From Nectonema munidae (Eukaryota > Nematomorpha > Nectonematoida > Nectonematidae): a DNA stretch of 64,000 nucleotides. Position numbers and translations under genes: made by a program. Each line of letters starts with the position of its first letter. Within the stretch, counting starts at the first letter, position 1. Location of the stretch: assembly GCA_030549495.1 (NCBI GenBank), contig JAUIRK010000898.1:1-64000 (forward strand), given 5' to 3'. Under the pieces are notes generated by a model. That model searched no databases, was not told where the DNA came from, and saw only the letters and a list, made by a program, of their open reading frames with translations. This document shows positions 11,454 through 20,699 of the stretch, piece after piece.

Positions 11454-14023
11454 AGGTGGTTTTCCAAAGAAAAATTTTCCAAGCAATACTATGGAAATAA
11501 ATGGGAATGCAAAGGTAAAATTTCATAGTGCACTGATCCTTTCTCCACACCACTGATTGTTTTCGTGTTGCATTCTTCTCCTTGTGTGCAAAATTTCATC
11601 ACAATACAATGATATTTAGAGGTCGCCCCACCATTTTTCTTCTTATTTTCAGGATATGGCAACCAGTAATCGCTCCAGCCCCGAGTGTTGGCTTCTCGGG
11701 AAGCCTGTTGATTCCCTGTCATGTGCCCGACTTCCAAGAAAGCGGGATGTGCTGTCATTGTACCTGTTCCATCACGTCGTGGAAAAGAAGACCGTCATGG
11801 AAGGCCTGAACTTGGCATGTGGCAAGGTCCTTACTGTATTGGAGAGGGCCAGGATACCGACACAGCGGGTGGATGCTTGCGTCAGGAAACTTCGAGGAAC
11901 CCACGACAAATACCAAGCGCTCAAGAAACACCGGACTCGTGGGCGAGAGTCGGACCGTGTCAAGGAGAAGATGTTCCTGGATGACCTTCAGGATCTCTTC
12001 GATGTTGCCACAAGCGATGCCCTCCAGACCATGACCAACGAAGAATACAGGGAGTTCCTCAAGATGCAGCGTGAGGACGTCTTCTCGTGCAGCATTGCAG
12101 GGATCAACGCAAAGAAATCTGGAGTCGAGGCCAGGCGTGGGAAGAGAAATGAGCAAGAAGCTGCTCTCAAGCGGAGATACGACGAACGAGAGGTCAAAGT
12201 TCAAGGGGCCGCTGCTGCCTTCAGTTCCAGCTCCACATCGTCGGAGGAGTCACAGGCTGATGACGACTACCGACCTTCAGCTTCTGCCTGTACATCTGGT
12301 TCTCCTGCAAAGAGGCCCAAGAACATCTTCACATCTCCTGAAGTCGTCGGCGCCTTAGACAGAGTCAATCTCCCAGATCGTGGTGCTGCGTTCGTCACTG
12401 GCGCTGTTGCACAAGCCCTGGGCCACGATATTTCTGATGGGACGTTGTCCCGAAGTTCTATACGGCGGTCGCGTAGTCACACACGCCAAATCCAAGATGA
12501 AGAAGCACGGAAGAAGTTTCACGCAGCTGGTCCCCTTCTCCTGCATTGGGACAGGAAAATTCTGCAGGAGATGGGAGGGAAGACAGTGGAGAGGGTTGCG
12601 ATTCTGGTAACCGGTCAAGGATTCGAGAAGTTGCTGGGTATTCCAAGCGCTGCACGAAGTACTGGAGAAGCTCAGGCTGCAGCGTGTCTGAAATTGCTTG
12701 AGTCTTGGAAGATTCGCGATGAAGTAGTCGGATTGGTCTTCGATACAACTGCAAGCAACACTGGCCTCCACAAGGGCGCATGCGCCCGGATCGAAGAAGG
12801 TCTTGGAAGGGAGTTGGCCATGTTGGCATGCCGCCATCATGTGTTGGAGATTGTTCTCTCTGACGTGTTTCGAGTCGTCTTTGGGGACACTGGAGGCCCG
12901 GAAGTCGCCCTTTTCAAGCGTTTCCAGAAGGAGTGGCCGACCATCAACCAGCAAGGGTACACAGTGGCTGAGGATACCCTCTTCGAAGGACATCTGGAGC
13001 AGCTCCGCTCCAAGATGAAGGATTACCTGGCATCTGCCCTGGCTGATCCAACGAAGTGTCCGCGCGAGGACTACTTCGAGTTCTTGCAGCTCGCAGCCCT
13101 GTTCCTCGGAGGGGGCACAACGACTCAACCATCGTTTCGTGCCCCTGGTGCCATCCACCACGCGAGGTGGATGTCAAAGGGCATCTACTGCCTCAAAATG
13201 TTCCTGTTCCGACACCAGTTCAAGACAACGAAACGAGAGGAGCGGAATGTGACTGTCATGGCGCTGTTCATTGCCCTGGTGTATGTCCGCTTTTGGCACG
13301 AAGCTCCTCTGTCATCCCACGCCCCACACAACGACATCATGATGCTGACTGAACTCCAGAAGTACACAAACAAGATAAACGTCGCTGCAACCGCGAGCAA
13401 TGCCCTCCAACGGCATCTCTGGTACTTGGCGGAAGACTTGGTCGGCTTTTCCCTGTTGGACGACCGGGTTCCAGACAAGATGAAGGCTGACTGCGTGACC
13501 CGGATGAAGACGGAAAATCCGATTGAAGATCACCCACGCTGGGCAAAAATCAAAGGCACACGGGACATCCGCCTTGATGCCTTCTTCACCAAAAGGTCGT
13601 ATCGTGTTTTTGACGTCCTGAAGAAAGGCGGAGCCCAAGAAGCGAAGCAGGGCTTCCTGCAGATGGATCCTTTGACTTGGAAGGGTGACAAGCTGTACGA
13701 GGACTTTCAGGCCAGAGCCAAAAGCCTGAGAGTGGTGAACGACGCAGCTGAACGTGGAGTGGCCCTGGCAGAGGCGTACAATGCGACGCTGAAGAAGGAT
13801 GAGGATCAGAAGCAATTCATCTTCCGTCTCGTTCACGAACACCGAATGGCCATTCCGACACCCTCAAAGACCAACCTGATGAAGAAAAAGTAAAAAATGG
13901 GGCGACCCCTAAATGATGAGATAGAGAGACGAAATTTTGCATGTAATTCCTTTTCATGAAGTGTAATATAATTAGCCATGTGGAGAGAAAGAATTATCAT
14001 TTTCAGTTTTTTGGACCACCCTA
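11454..14023 (+). mobile_element. GC-rich ~2.57-kb inverted-repeat element with one long ORF
   Basis: The two ends are diverged inverted repeats. The 5' end (11454-11634) runs AGGTGGTTTTCC ... TGCAAAATTTCATC ... GGTCGCCCCACCATTTTT. The complement of the 3' end (13889-14023) runs AGGGTGGTCC ... TGCAAAATTTCGTC ... GGTCGCCCCATTTTTT. The match covers well over 100 bp with gaps. ACATG occurs just outside both ends (11449-11453 and 14028-14032), a possible target duplication, although 3-4 extra bases on the right leave the exact end uncertain. The element interrupts the hAT 10455-14881. It carries a single uninterrupted 745-codon ORF and is clearly more GC-rich than its surroundings. A DNA transposon with its own transposase is the simplest reading. 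Confidence 0.8.
11656..13893 (+). CDS. Putative transposase, 745 residues, RNase H-like, family unnamed
   Basis: Uninterrupted ORF from ATG 11656 to TAA 13891-13893. A TTTTCAG splice-acceptor pattern lies three bases before the ATG, so a short 5' exon is possible. Residues 1-200 are basic and Lys/Arg/Glu-rich, probably coiled-coil, followed by a Ser-rich linker (about 190-225). The core has LLLHWDRK (Asp299), LVFDTTASNTG (Asp363), ACRHHVLEIVL (Cys392, His394, His395) and HHARWMSKGIY, which look like spaced acidic and metal-site motifs of an RNase H-fold transposase. I recall similar proteins as uncharacterised repeats in other arthropods and cnidarians. The inverted repeats around it support a transposase. 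The third acidic residue is not identified. Codon use is GC-rich, unlike the host genes here. A host gene captured by repeats is the alternative. Confidence 0.75.
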   Translation: MATSNRSSPECWLLGKPVDSLSCARLPRKRDVLSLYLFHHVVEKKTVMEGLNLACGKVLTVLERARIPTQRVDACVRKLRGTHDKYQALKKHRTRGRESDRVKEKMFLDDLQDLFDVATSDALQTMTNEEYREFLKMQREDVFSCSIAGINAKKSGVEARRGKRNEQEAALKRRYDEREVKVQGAAAAFSSSSTSSEESQADDDYRPSASACTSGSPAKRPKNIFTSPEVVGALDRVNLPDRGAAFVTGAVAQALGHDISDGTLSRSSIRRSRSHTRQIQDEEARKKFHAAGPLLLHWDRKILQEMGGKTVERVAILVTGQGFEKLLGIPSAARSTGEAQAAACLKLLESWKIRDEVVGLVFDTTASNTGLHKGACARIEEGLGRELAMLACRHHVLEIVLSDVFRVVFGDTGGPEVALFKRFQKEWPTINQQGYTVAEDTLFEGHLEQLRSKMKDYLASALADPTKCPREDYFEFLQLAALFLGGGTTTQPSFRAPGAIHHARWMSKGIYCLKMFLFRHQFKTTKREERNVTVMALFIALVYVRFWHEAPLSSHAPHNDIMMLTELQKYTNKINVAATASNALQRHLWYLAEDLVGFSLLDDRVPDKMKADCVTRMKTENPIEDHPRWAKIKGTRDIRLDAFFTKRSYRVFDVLKKGGAQEAKQGFLQMDPLTWKGDKLYEDFQARAKSLRVVNDAAERGVALAEAYNATLKKDEDQKQFIFRLVHEHRMAIPTPSKTNLMKKK

Positions 14024-14157
14024 CTAGACATGCATGTAGAATTTTCTGATGTCCGTTTTCTTATATTTCTATCATTTTTAGTGAACATATTTGAATATAT
14101 GAATTCCTTTTATCTTGCTCTGCAAGGGATAAGAGTACTCCATTGTAATAAAAAACT

Positions 14158-14207
14158 TTCTTTCTTTGAGTACAAATACCGTTTGAAAAGCCACATGTAT
14201 TGTAAAA
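14158..14207. repeat. 50-bp exact repeat, copy 2
   Basis: Identical to 9841-9890. This copy lies in the 3' part of the ZBED-like hAT, ahead of transposase-like sequence. Confidence 0.85.
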
Positions 14208-14830
14208 GGATTTTGATTTTGAAATGAAGATGGAATAATTGCATTTTTTGATAAGAAAATTTTTTCTCGATTTTTGAACATATTTGATATTCATTAATAA
14301 AAATAACCTGGAGGCCATAAAACACCGTGTAGCATGGCAAGAAATTTCTCTTTATTTCCTTAATCTACAAAAATTTGAAAAATACTATGAATTTATTAAA
14401 AACCCGTTTATAACCTCGATTAATAATCTGGCCTCAGAAGACTTCTTAATTCAAGAACAGTTTATTGTTTTGGTTTGAGGAGGTGCAAAACATGTTTTTC
14501 TGAAATATCTCATAGCGATTTTTCGATTGAAATTAGAGAGTCCTATGCTTGCAAAGATTGCTCTGAAAGCTTATTCGATTTGCCACTACATAAGAGTGTG
14601 AGCAAGAGTTTTTCATGCTACCTGCCATTGAAACCAAATCCCGAAACAGATAGGAAGTGAGTAATATGAGGATATGAGAGTTGCATTGGCCAAAACTGGT
14701 TTAGACAAAGCCGTTGCCACCCATCCCATTGAGATTTGGATGTTCAGACAATTTTTGAATAAACAATTGTGTAGATTTTTTAGTACAGTAGTTTGTATGT
14801 TGATTTTTTAAATGAGACCCCGAGCTATTA
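14208..14830 (+). pseudogene. hAT transposase C-terminal relic
   Basis: The frame at 14284-14478 reads FEKYYEFIKNPFITSIN, the NPF segment near the C terminus of ZBED-type hAT transposases. Further on, about 14615-14830, the sequence matches the minus-strand relic at 23370-23560 (the IETKSRNRLEVSNDVR region) base by base with gaps. Stops and frame changes break it. It is the 3' part of the hAT that begins at 10455. Confidence 0.75.
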
Positions 14831-14944
14831 AAAAATTATAGTTAGACCGCTATGCCCAAAATTTTTAAAAAGTTTGTGAAAATCTCTTCAAGGTCAACAA
14901 GGGAACAAAATCATTCATATTTGATAGATCACCACTCATCAGAT

Positions 14945-15345
14945 GTAATTAAGTCTTTATCTCTTCCTATATGCCATTTACCAGCTTATTGAAGCGGATG
15001 ATCACATACTATCTGTATAGTCGATTAGATATTCTATATTCTAACCAAGTCAAGGTCTTATACCATGACTAAAAATCACCTTTTGTAAATCTTTAGGGAG
15101 CAAAAATTTTTGTTGAGCCGATTTTATATTTGGTGTTCGAAGGTTAAACCTTTCTGTCTTCTAAAGACCATATGGAAAGGGTTGTATTAGAGGATTCATT
15201 GGTAAAATACAGTCAGACCTCATTTATCCGATGCAATATTGATTATGAGCTAAAAGATATATCTCAGCCTCTTATCTCGCTAATTGTCAACAAGCCTGGT
15301 TCATATCAAATGAATTGACTAGGTGGATTGATTACTCTACTCAAA
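14945..15345 (+). repeat. ~400-bp repeat, left copy (inverted partner at 20105-20510)
   Basis: Matches the complement of 20105-20510 over its length with gaps. Shared words include GGAAAGGGTTGTATTAGA, CAGACCTCATTTATCCGAT, AGCAATATTGATTA-like sequence and CAACAAGCCTGGT. The word CAGTCAGACCTCATTTATCC (15212) resembles a pogo/Tigger terminus. The right copy has 31 extra bases after TTATCCGAT. No coding seen. Confidence 0.8.
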
Positions 15346-16904
15346 TGCAGTGTTGCTTAAAATTAAATTCTAAAATTTTTAACAACGAAATGTTACCAAG
15401 CTTGATTAACACAGAAAAACAAAGAATCATCTTATATAATCTTCATATTCTACCTACACATATATTCAGCCAGTAAAATAAATTGTTTGAAAATTTATTT
15501 AGAATATGGGTCTATGAATTGACATGTATGTATTCGTGAATATTTGGCCATTTTAAATAGAAAAAGTTTAAAATTTTTGGAAGAAATATTCTACAAACTT
15601 TATATTTATATAAATAAGCTCTTCCAATCCCTAAGTTATGCGCTAAAAATGACATAAAAATGAAATTTGTACTAAGTTTTATTAACAAAATTTTTAAACA
15701 AAGTGTAAAAACATTGCCGACTATTCTAAGAAATCTTGATAAATAAAACGAATATCTAAGGATAAAGATGCTATATATTTGATTTCTAGAATAAAAAACG
15801 ATTGTTTTAATTAACCCCGTCGCCCACTTCAAGTACGAGGGGGGGGGGGGGGCAAACTGATTTTAATGAGGCCGGAAATATAAGAAACTATACATTAATA
15901 TATTTCAAAGGAGCTTCAGATGGGCAAAATAAATCCCCGAGGGCCTAGCTCCCTGCCCCTCCCCTTATCGACGGGCTTGTTTACAGTAATTAATAGGGAA
16001 AAACATTTTATGTTTTATAAAAAATATATGCATGGGCTCTTATTCAAATCACTCTGATCAAATATTGCTCAAATGTGCATCTATAAAAAAGATATATAAT
16101 TCAGAAAATTAAAAATTATAAAGGGGTCATCACCGTCTTCATCAATATCACAATCCCACTATAAAATTAGTATCATCATGAAATCTCCTAAGATATAAAA
16201 TATCCATTTTTTTGTGTCTCCTGACTTACAAGTTATACTCGTCAATGTATTTTGCGTCTGCTAATAAATAGTAAAAGATTACCTCCATGGTTCGCAATAT
16301 TGTGTGCCTGTCTGAATTTCCCAAATAAGTCATATCTCATATGGAAACTCATTGCTCACTATATTTTCTATTTATACGATTGTGATGCAGTAACAAATGT
16401 TTCGAGAATGGAACGGCGTTCATACGCAAATGTTAGTACTCAGCCAGTTATACATAATTTTTTGCATACTAAAGAAAACACCTCTATCTGTATATTAATT
16501 TTTAGATGACAATAACGCTAAGTATTTAAAATATAGAATTTTGATTTTCCTTTTTTTGACAGATAAGGATCATTGCATATAATAATTTATACGAATAGAA
16601 CTTTATTTTGAACAAATGTATGAAAGATTATTAAAGGATCTGATATTTTTTTAGGTTATTGATGGACATCAAAAAATTCAAAAGAATTTGATTAAAACTC
16701 TTAAAGTATTTATTTATAAAGGTCGACTGTCTCATGTATTTGTTTCATGATAATCATTTGCAATCAACATGGGTAGATTTCTCCTACCCCGTAGTATATG
16801 CTATAGTCTATGTATAAATAGAACTTACCATATATGTTCCTTGTTATAGCGGTTAAGATGAGCATTTAATATTCTATTATTTATTACATATATTTATTTT
16901 TTTT
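15346..16904. other. Upstream region of the vasa-like gene, no second gene seen
   Basis: AT-rich. A pure G run near 15839-15852 and C/G-rich patches at 15935-15975 look like remnants of the GGGGCG-type repeats seen elsewhere. The 85-residue frame at 16252-16509 has no recognisable domain. A 5' non-coding exon and promoter of the vasa-like gene should lie here or further left, but I cannot place them. Confidence 0.45.
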
Positions 16905-16914
16905 AGAATAAACA
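16901..16914 (+). promoter_or_regulatory. Splice acceptor and translation start context of the vasa-like gene
   Basis: A polypyrimidine tract ending TTTTAG (AG at 16905-16906) is followed eight bases later by CAATG. This fits an intron in the 5' untranslated region that ends just before the start codon at 16915. Confidence 0.6.
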
Positions 16915-19698
16915 ATGCAGAAAGGTTCTCAAGGAAGAGGAAAGTTTTTTATTAAAAAAAATCCACCACAAAATTTTTGTTTGCAATCTACAGAAAGTAA
17001 AAATGATTTGAATAACTTCGAAAGTCTTTCTCTAAAAGATAACTCTCATAAAGTTCAATCATCAAAAACTGAATATACTTCTCAAATGTACGATGACTGG
17101 TTTTGCACCGATGATTCAAAGACTACGACTAAAAAGGAAAGTAAAGTAGCAAACGATGACAACTCATGGGATAACAGTGCAAGTTTCGGATCAATTTCTG
17201 AAAAAAAAAGTAATAATGATTTTTCTTCCGGTTCCTTCAAAGATAAAAGTAAAGATAATTCTGTTACTACTAATAACAATGATGCATGGAGTGCATGGGA
17301 CACTGAGAAAACTGAAAAAAGTAGTGATGCTTTTAATAATGGCTGCTTTGCAGATGTATGGGGGGATGATAATAGTGGCACCAAGAAAGCAGGATATGGT
17401 AATAGTGGTTTTGGCAGTAGCCAAAATAGTTTTGATAGGTCTAAACCTAGAAGTTGTTATAAATGTGGTAACGATGATCACATGGCTAGAGAGTGTACCT
17501 CTGACCAAGGAATGAGACCTAAAAAATGTTTTAAATGTAATCAGTTTGGGCATACTTCTAGAGAATGCACGTCTGAAGGTACTAATGATTTTGGATCAAA
17601 TGAATTTGGAGGAGGGGGTTCAAAGAAATGTTTCAAGTGCAATCAATTCGGTCATTTTGCAAGGGAATGCCCTTCCGAAAATACAGATGACTTTGGAGGA
17701 GGTTCCTCAAATCCAAGAAAGTGTTATAAATGTAATGAATCTGGTCATTTTGCGAGGGAATGCCCTTCCGAAAATACAGATGGTTTTGGAGGAGGTTCTT
17801 CAAATCCTAGGAAGTGTTATAAATGTAATGAATCTGGTCATTTTGCGAGGGAATGCCCTTCCGAAAATACAGATGGTTTTGGAGGAGGTTCTTCAAATCC
17901 TAGGAAGTGTTATAAATGTAATGAATCTGGTCATTTTGCGAGGGAATGCCCTTCCGAAAATACAGATGGTTTTGGAGGAGGTTCGTCAAATCCTAGGAAG
18001 TGTTATAAATGTAATGAATCTGGTCATTTTGCAAAAGAATGCCCTTCTGAAAATACAGATGGTTTTGGAGGAGGTTCTTCAAATCCTAGGAAGTGTTATA
18101 AATGTAATGAATCAGGTCATTTTGCAAAAGAATGCCCTTCTGAAAATACAGATGGTTTTGGAGGAGGTTCTTCAAATCTTAGGAAGTGTTATAAATGTAA
18201 TGAGGTTGGCCATGTTTCTAGAGAATGCCCTTCTCACAATGGTTCTGGAGAAGATATTAATAATGTTGACATTGATGAAAAGCCTAAAAAAGTTGATTAT
18301 ATTCCACCCGAAATAACTGAAGAGGATTTGTTCTCTAATTTTGAGAGTGGCATTGATTTTGATAAGTATTTTGACATACCAATATCGTGTGAAAGTAAGG
18401 GTAAAAAAATTTCTCCAGTGACTTCTTTTTTAAGTTTCGGTTTGCCATCTCTAGTTCAAATGAACATAAAGAAATCTTCATATGTTAAGCCAACCCCTGT
18501 GCAACAATTTGCTATTCCTACTCTTATGTCTAATATGGATTTAATGGCTTGTGCTCAAACAGGATCTGGTAAAACAGCAGCTTTTGTCCTTCCTATTATA
18601 AACTGTCTTTTAACAGAAAAAAGTATCAATGAGGATCACTCAGGTTGCCTGCACCCAAAGGCCATCGTCTTGGTGCCGACTCGAGAATTAGCTATTCAAA
18701 CTTTTAAAGAATTCAAAAAATTTTCTACTGGTTCAAACCTTAAACCGTGTATTTTTTATGGAGGTGTCAGTGTGTATTATCAGTTGAGTTGTGCAAGAAA
18801 TGGTTGTGATATAATCGTGGGTACAATTGGTAGATTTCTAGATTTTTTGAAAAAGAATGTCTTTGATTTAACCCTAATCAAATATGTTATCCTCGATGAA
18901 GCAGATAGGATGTTGGACATGGGCTTTTCAGATGAAGTAAAAGAAATTTTAAATCATTCTACTATGCCAAATATAAGGGAAAGGCAGACAGCAATGTTTA
19001 GTGCAACATTTCCTAGTAACATTCAAGCCCTAGCCAGACAGTATTTGAAGCCAGATTATGTATTTCTAAAAGTCGGTATTGTTGGAGGCGCTTGTGAAAG
19101 TGTTTGTCAGAAGTTTGAACTTGTTTCAGGATCAGAGAAAAGAAATAAATTAAAGGATTACATATTAAGTTTCAACAACTCTAAAGTTTTAGTCTTTGTC
19201 GAAAAAAGAAAGACTGCTGATTTTTTGGCAGTAAATCTCTGTTTTACCGGAATTAAATCTCTGAGTATACACGGAGAACGTTTACAGAAAGAGCGTGAAG
19301 AAGTTCTAAGAGATTTTTCAGCTGGTAAAACGCAGGTTTTAATTGCAACCGGATTGGCTCAAAGAGGCCTCGATATTCCAAATGTTAATTTTGTTATTCT
19401 TTATGATTTACCTCGTGATATTGACGAATATGTTCATCGAATAGGAAGAACAGGTAGAGTTGGAAATCACGGAACTTCTATTACCTTTTTTGACAGCAAA
19501 GTAGACTCTTCATTAGCAGGTCCCTTAATTAAAATTTTATCAGATGCCAAACAAGAAGTTCCTGAATGGCTAATCTCCTTTTCTCAAGGTGGAAGAGGAT
19601 GTGATGATTTTAATACCTTTTCTAATAGCTACTCCTCAAACAATGAAAGCAATAGACCAGCTGTTCACACTTCTGAGCCTGAAGACCCTTGGTTTTAA
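16915..19698 (+). CDS. vasa: Vasa-like DEAD-box RNA helicase with nine CCHC zinc knuckles, 927 residues
   Basis: Probable germ-line ATP-dependent RNA helicase of germ granules and the piRNA pathway. Residues 1-175 are Ser/Asn/Asp/Lys-rich with scattered Trp. Nine CX2CX4HX4C knuckles span residues 181-438. The helicase core follows: upstream Phe and KPTPVQ (Q motif), AQTGSGKT (about 546-553), PTRELAIQ, DEAD (661-664), SAT (696-698), LIATGLAQRGLDIP and HRIGRTGR (841-848). It ends EDPWF, a Vasa-style acidic-Trp tail. CCHC knuckles plus this core and tail favour Vasa over PL10/DDX3. The usual TPGR motif reads TIGR here. The whole coding region is one exon. No close AATAAA was seen; AATATA near 19760 may serve. 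The start is chosen because an intron acceptor lies eight bases before it. Confidence 0.95.
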   Translation: MQKGSQGRGKFFIKKNPPQNFCLQSTESKNDLNNFESLSLKDNSHKVQSSKTEYTSQMYDDWFCTDDSKTTTKKESKVANDDNSWDNSASFGSISEKKSNNDFSSGSFKDKSKDNSVTTNNNDAWSAWDTEKTEKSSDAFNNGCFADVWGDDNSGTKKAGYGNSGFGSSQNSFDRSKPRSCYKCGNDDHMARECTSDQGMRPKKCFKCNQFGHTSRECTSEGTNDFGSNEFGGGGSKKCFKCNQFGHFARECPSENTDDFGGGSSNPRKCYKCNESGHFARECPSENTDGFGGGSSNPRKCYKCNESGHFARECPSENTDGFGGGSSNPRKCYKCNESGHFARECPSENTDGFGGGSSNPRKCYKCNESGHFAKECPSENTDGFGGGSSNPRKCYKCNESGHFAKECPSENTDGFGGGSSNLRKCYKCNEVGHVSRECPSHNGSGEDINNVDIDEKPKKVDYIPPEITEEDLFSNFESGIDFDKYFDIPISCESKGKKISPVTSFLSFGLPSLVQMNIKKSSYVKPTPVQQFAIPTLMSNMDLMACAQTGSGKTAAFVLPIINCLLTEKSINEDHSGCLHPKAIVLVPTRELAIQTFKEFKKFSTGSNLKPCIFYGGVSVYYQLSCARNGCDIIVGTIGRFLDFLKKNVFDLTLIKYVILDEADRMLDMGFSDEVKEILNHSTMPNIRERQTAMFSATFPSNIQALARQYLKPDYVFLKVGIVGGACESVCQKFELVSGSEKRNKLKDYILSFNNSKVLVFVEKRKTADFLAVNLCFTGIKSLSIHGERLQKEREEVLRDFSAGKTQVLIATGLAQRGLDIPNVNFVILYDLPRDIDEYVHRIGRTGRVGNHGTSITFFDSKVDSSLAGPLIKILSDAKQEVPEWLISFSQGGRGCDDFNTFSNSYSSNNESNRPAVHTSEPEDPWF
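17635..18228 (+). repeat. Tandem 93-bp repeats coding for zinc knuckles inside the vasa-like gene
   Basis: Knuckles 3-9 are spaced at about 31 codons (14-residue knuckle CYKCNESGHFAREC plus a 17-residue linker PSENTDGFGGGSSNPRK). Knuckles 4-8 are almost identical at DNA level: three end AREC and two end AKEC, with silent differences few in number. This is a recent in-frame expansion. Knuckles 1, 2 and 9 are more diverged and border the array. Confidence 0.92.
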
Positions 19699-20104
19699 AT
19701 GTTTCATCTCATATATTCTTTACTAATTTTCTTGTAAAACCATAAAATCTATTACAAAATATAAAGTTTTGCCGTTAATGTATGTTTTCCATTTTTATTA
19801 AGTTTTTTGATTGTTCAATATCTTTCTAAGCCACATGATGTTGCAAACAGGAGACAACCTCTCATAATTTTTAGTCATTATTTTCTCAAACTTCAAAAGA
19901 ATGAAGACGTGCGATAATCCCGTAAAATGTTATTCATTATATAACATTTTTTAATTTTTTTGGAGGGTAAAGCATTTTTTTTTTATAATTTTGCAAATTT
20001 ATTATAAAAATTTTTAGCAGTGACCACGCCAACATTATTACCTAATATTACACGTGCACTAGCAGCTTCAAATCCCAAAATAACTGATGCATCTTAGTAT
20101 ATTA
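19699..20104. other. 3' flank of the vasa-like gene
   Basis: Contains the probable 3' untranslated region and poly-A/T runs. No further gene recognised. Confidence 0.5.
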
Positions 20105-20510
20105 ATCAATCCACCTAACCAATTTGTATGTACCAGGCTTGTTGACAATTGTGAGATGAGAGGCTGAGAAAATCTTTTAGCTCCTAATCAATATTGCATT
20201 GTATAGTTGGATTGTAGAATAATCTACTATCGGATAAATGAGGTCTGATTGTATTGCCAATGAGTCTTCTAATACAACCCTTTCCAAATGGTTTTTAGAA
20301 AACAAAGAAACTTTTAACCTTCCAACGGCAAATACAGAATCTACTCAACCAAAAATTCTGTTACAATATTTTTCATTCTTAGATTCATGAATAGAAGAAC
20401 CTTCACTTGTTCAGAGTTTAGCTTATCTAGTGATATAAAGGGCAATTGTGACCATCGGTTTTAATAACTTGTAAATGGCAATAAGAGAGACAAAGTCTTC
20501 CTTCAAAAGT
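20105..20510 (-). repeat. ~400-bp repeat, right copy (inverted partner at 14945-15345)
   Basis: Complement of the left copy, with GGAAAGGGTTGTATTAGA and CAACAAGCCTGGT on the minus strand. It ends about ten bases before the TTAA of the piggyBac element. Confidence 0.8.
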
Positions 20511-20541
20511 ACAAACATTTTAACAACCTTAGAAGGATATG

Positions 20542-20558
20542 TGTAACAAAATGTTACA
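20542..20558. repeat. piggyBac subterminal palindrome, copy 1
   Basis: TGTAACAAAATGTTACA: inverted halves TGTAACA and TGTTACA around an AAA spacer, 18 bases inside the left end of the element. A likely transposase-recognition site. Confidence 0.75.
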
Positions 20559-20699
20559 ATGTTTTAATCCTATAATTAAATATAAGCTTTTTTGAATATA
20601 TAAACTAAATTTTATGAATTTTCTATTACTTAAAGTTTTTTTATTATTTTTCAATAATTTGTCATGCTTTTGCGTAAAAAAAAATTTATTCAAAAATTC

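Larger units (their letters stand above)
10455..14881 (+). mobile_element. ZBED-like hAT transposon, interrupted by a second element
   Basis: The 5' end reads CAGTGGTTTTCAAACC, a typical hAT terminus. The 3' end (AAGTTTGTGAA near 14880) is the counterpart of the end of a related copy at 23274. Transposase relics lie at 10710-11330 and 14180-14830 on the same strand, and the GC-rich element 11454-14023 sits between them. Without the insert the hAT is about 1.86 kb. Target duplications are not clear, and the 3' terminus looks eroded. Confidence 0.75.

Noticed and set aside
12355-13161. 268-residue minus-strand frame across the 745-residue ORF
   Set aside because: GC-rich coding sequence often leaves the opposite strand open; it has no recognisable motif and lies wholly within the plus-strand gene.
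16252-16509. 85-residue frame upstream of vasa
   Set aside because: No domain, no family resemblance, and composition like the surrounding intergenic sequence.
17546-18316. 256-residue open frame overlapping the zinc-knuckle repeats of the vasa-like gene
   Set aside because: It is the +2 shadow of the tandem 93-bp repeats; its periodic ALPKIQM.LEEV peptide arises only from the repeat.
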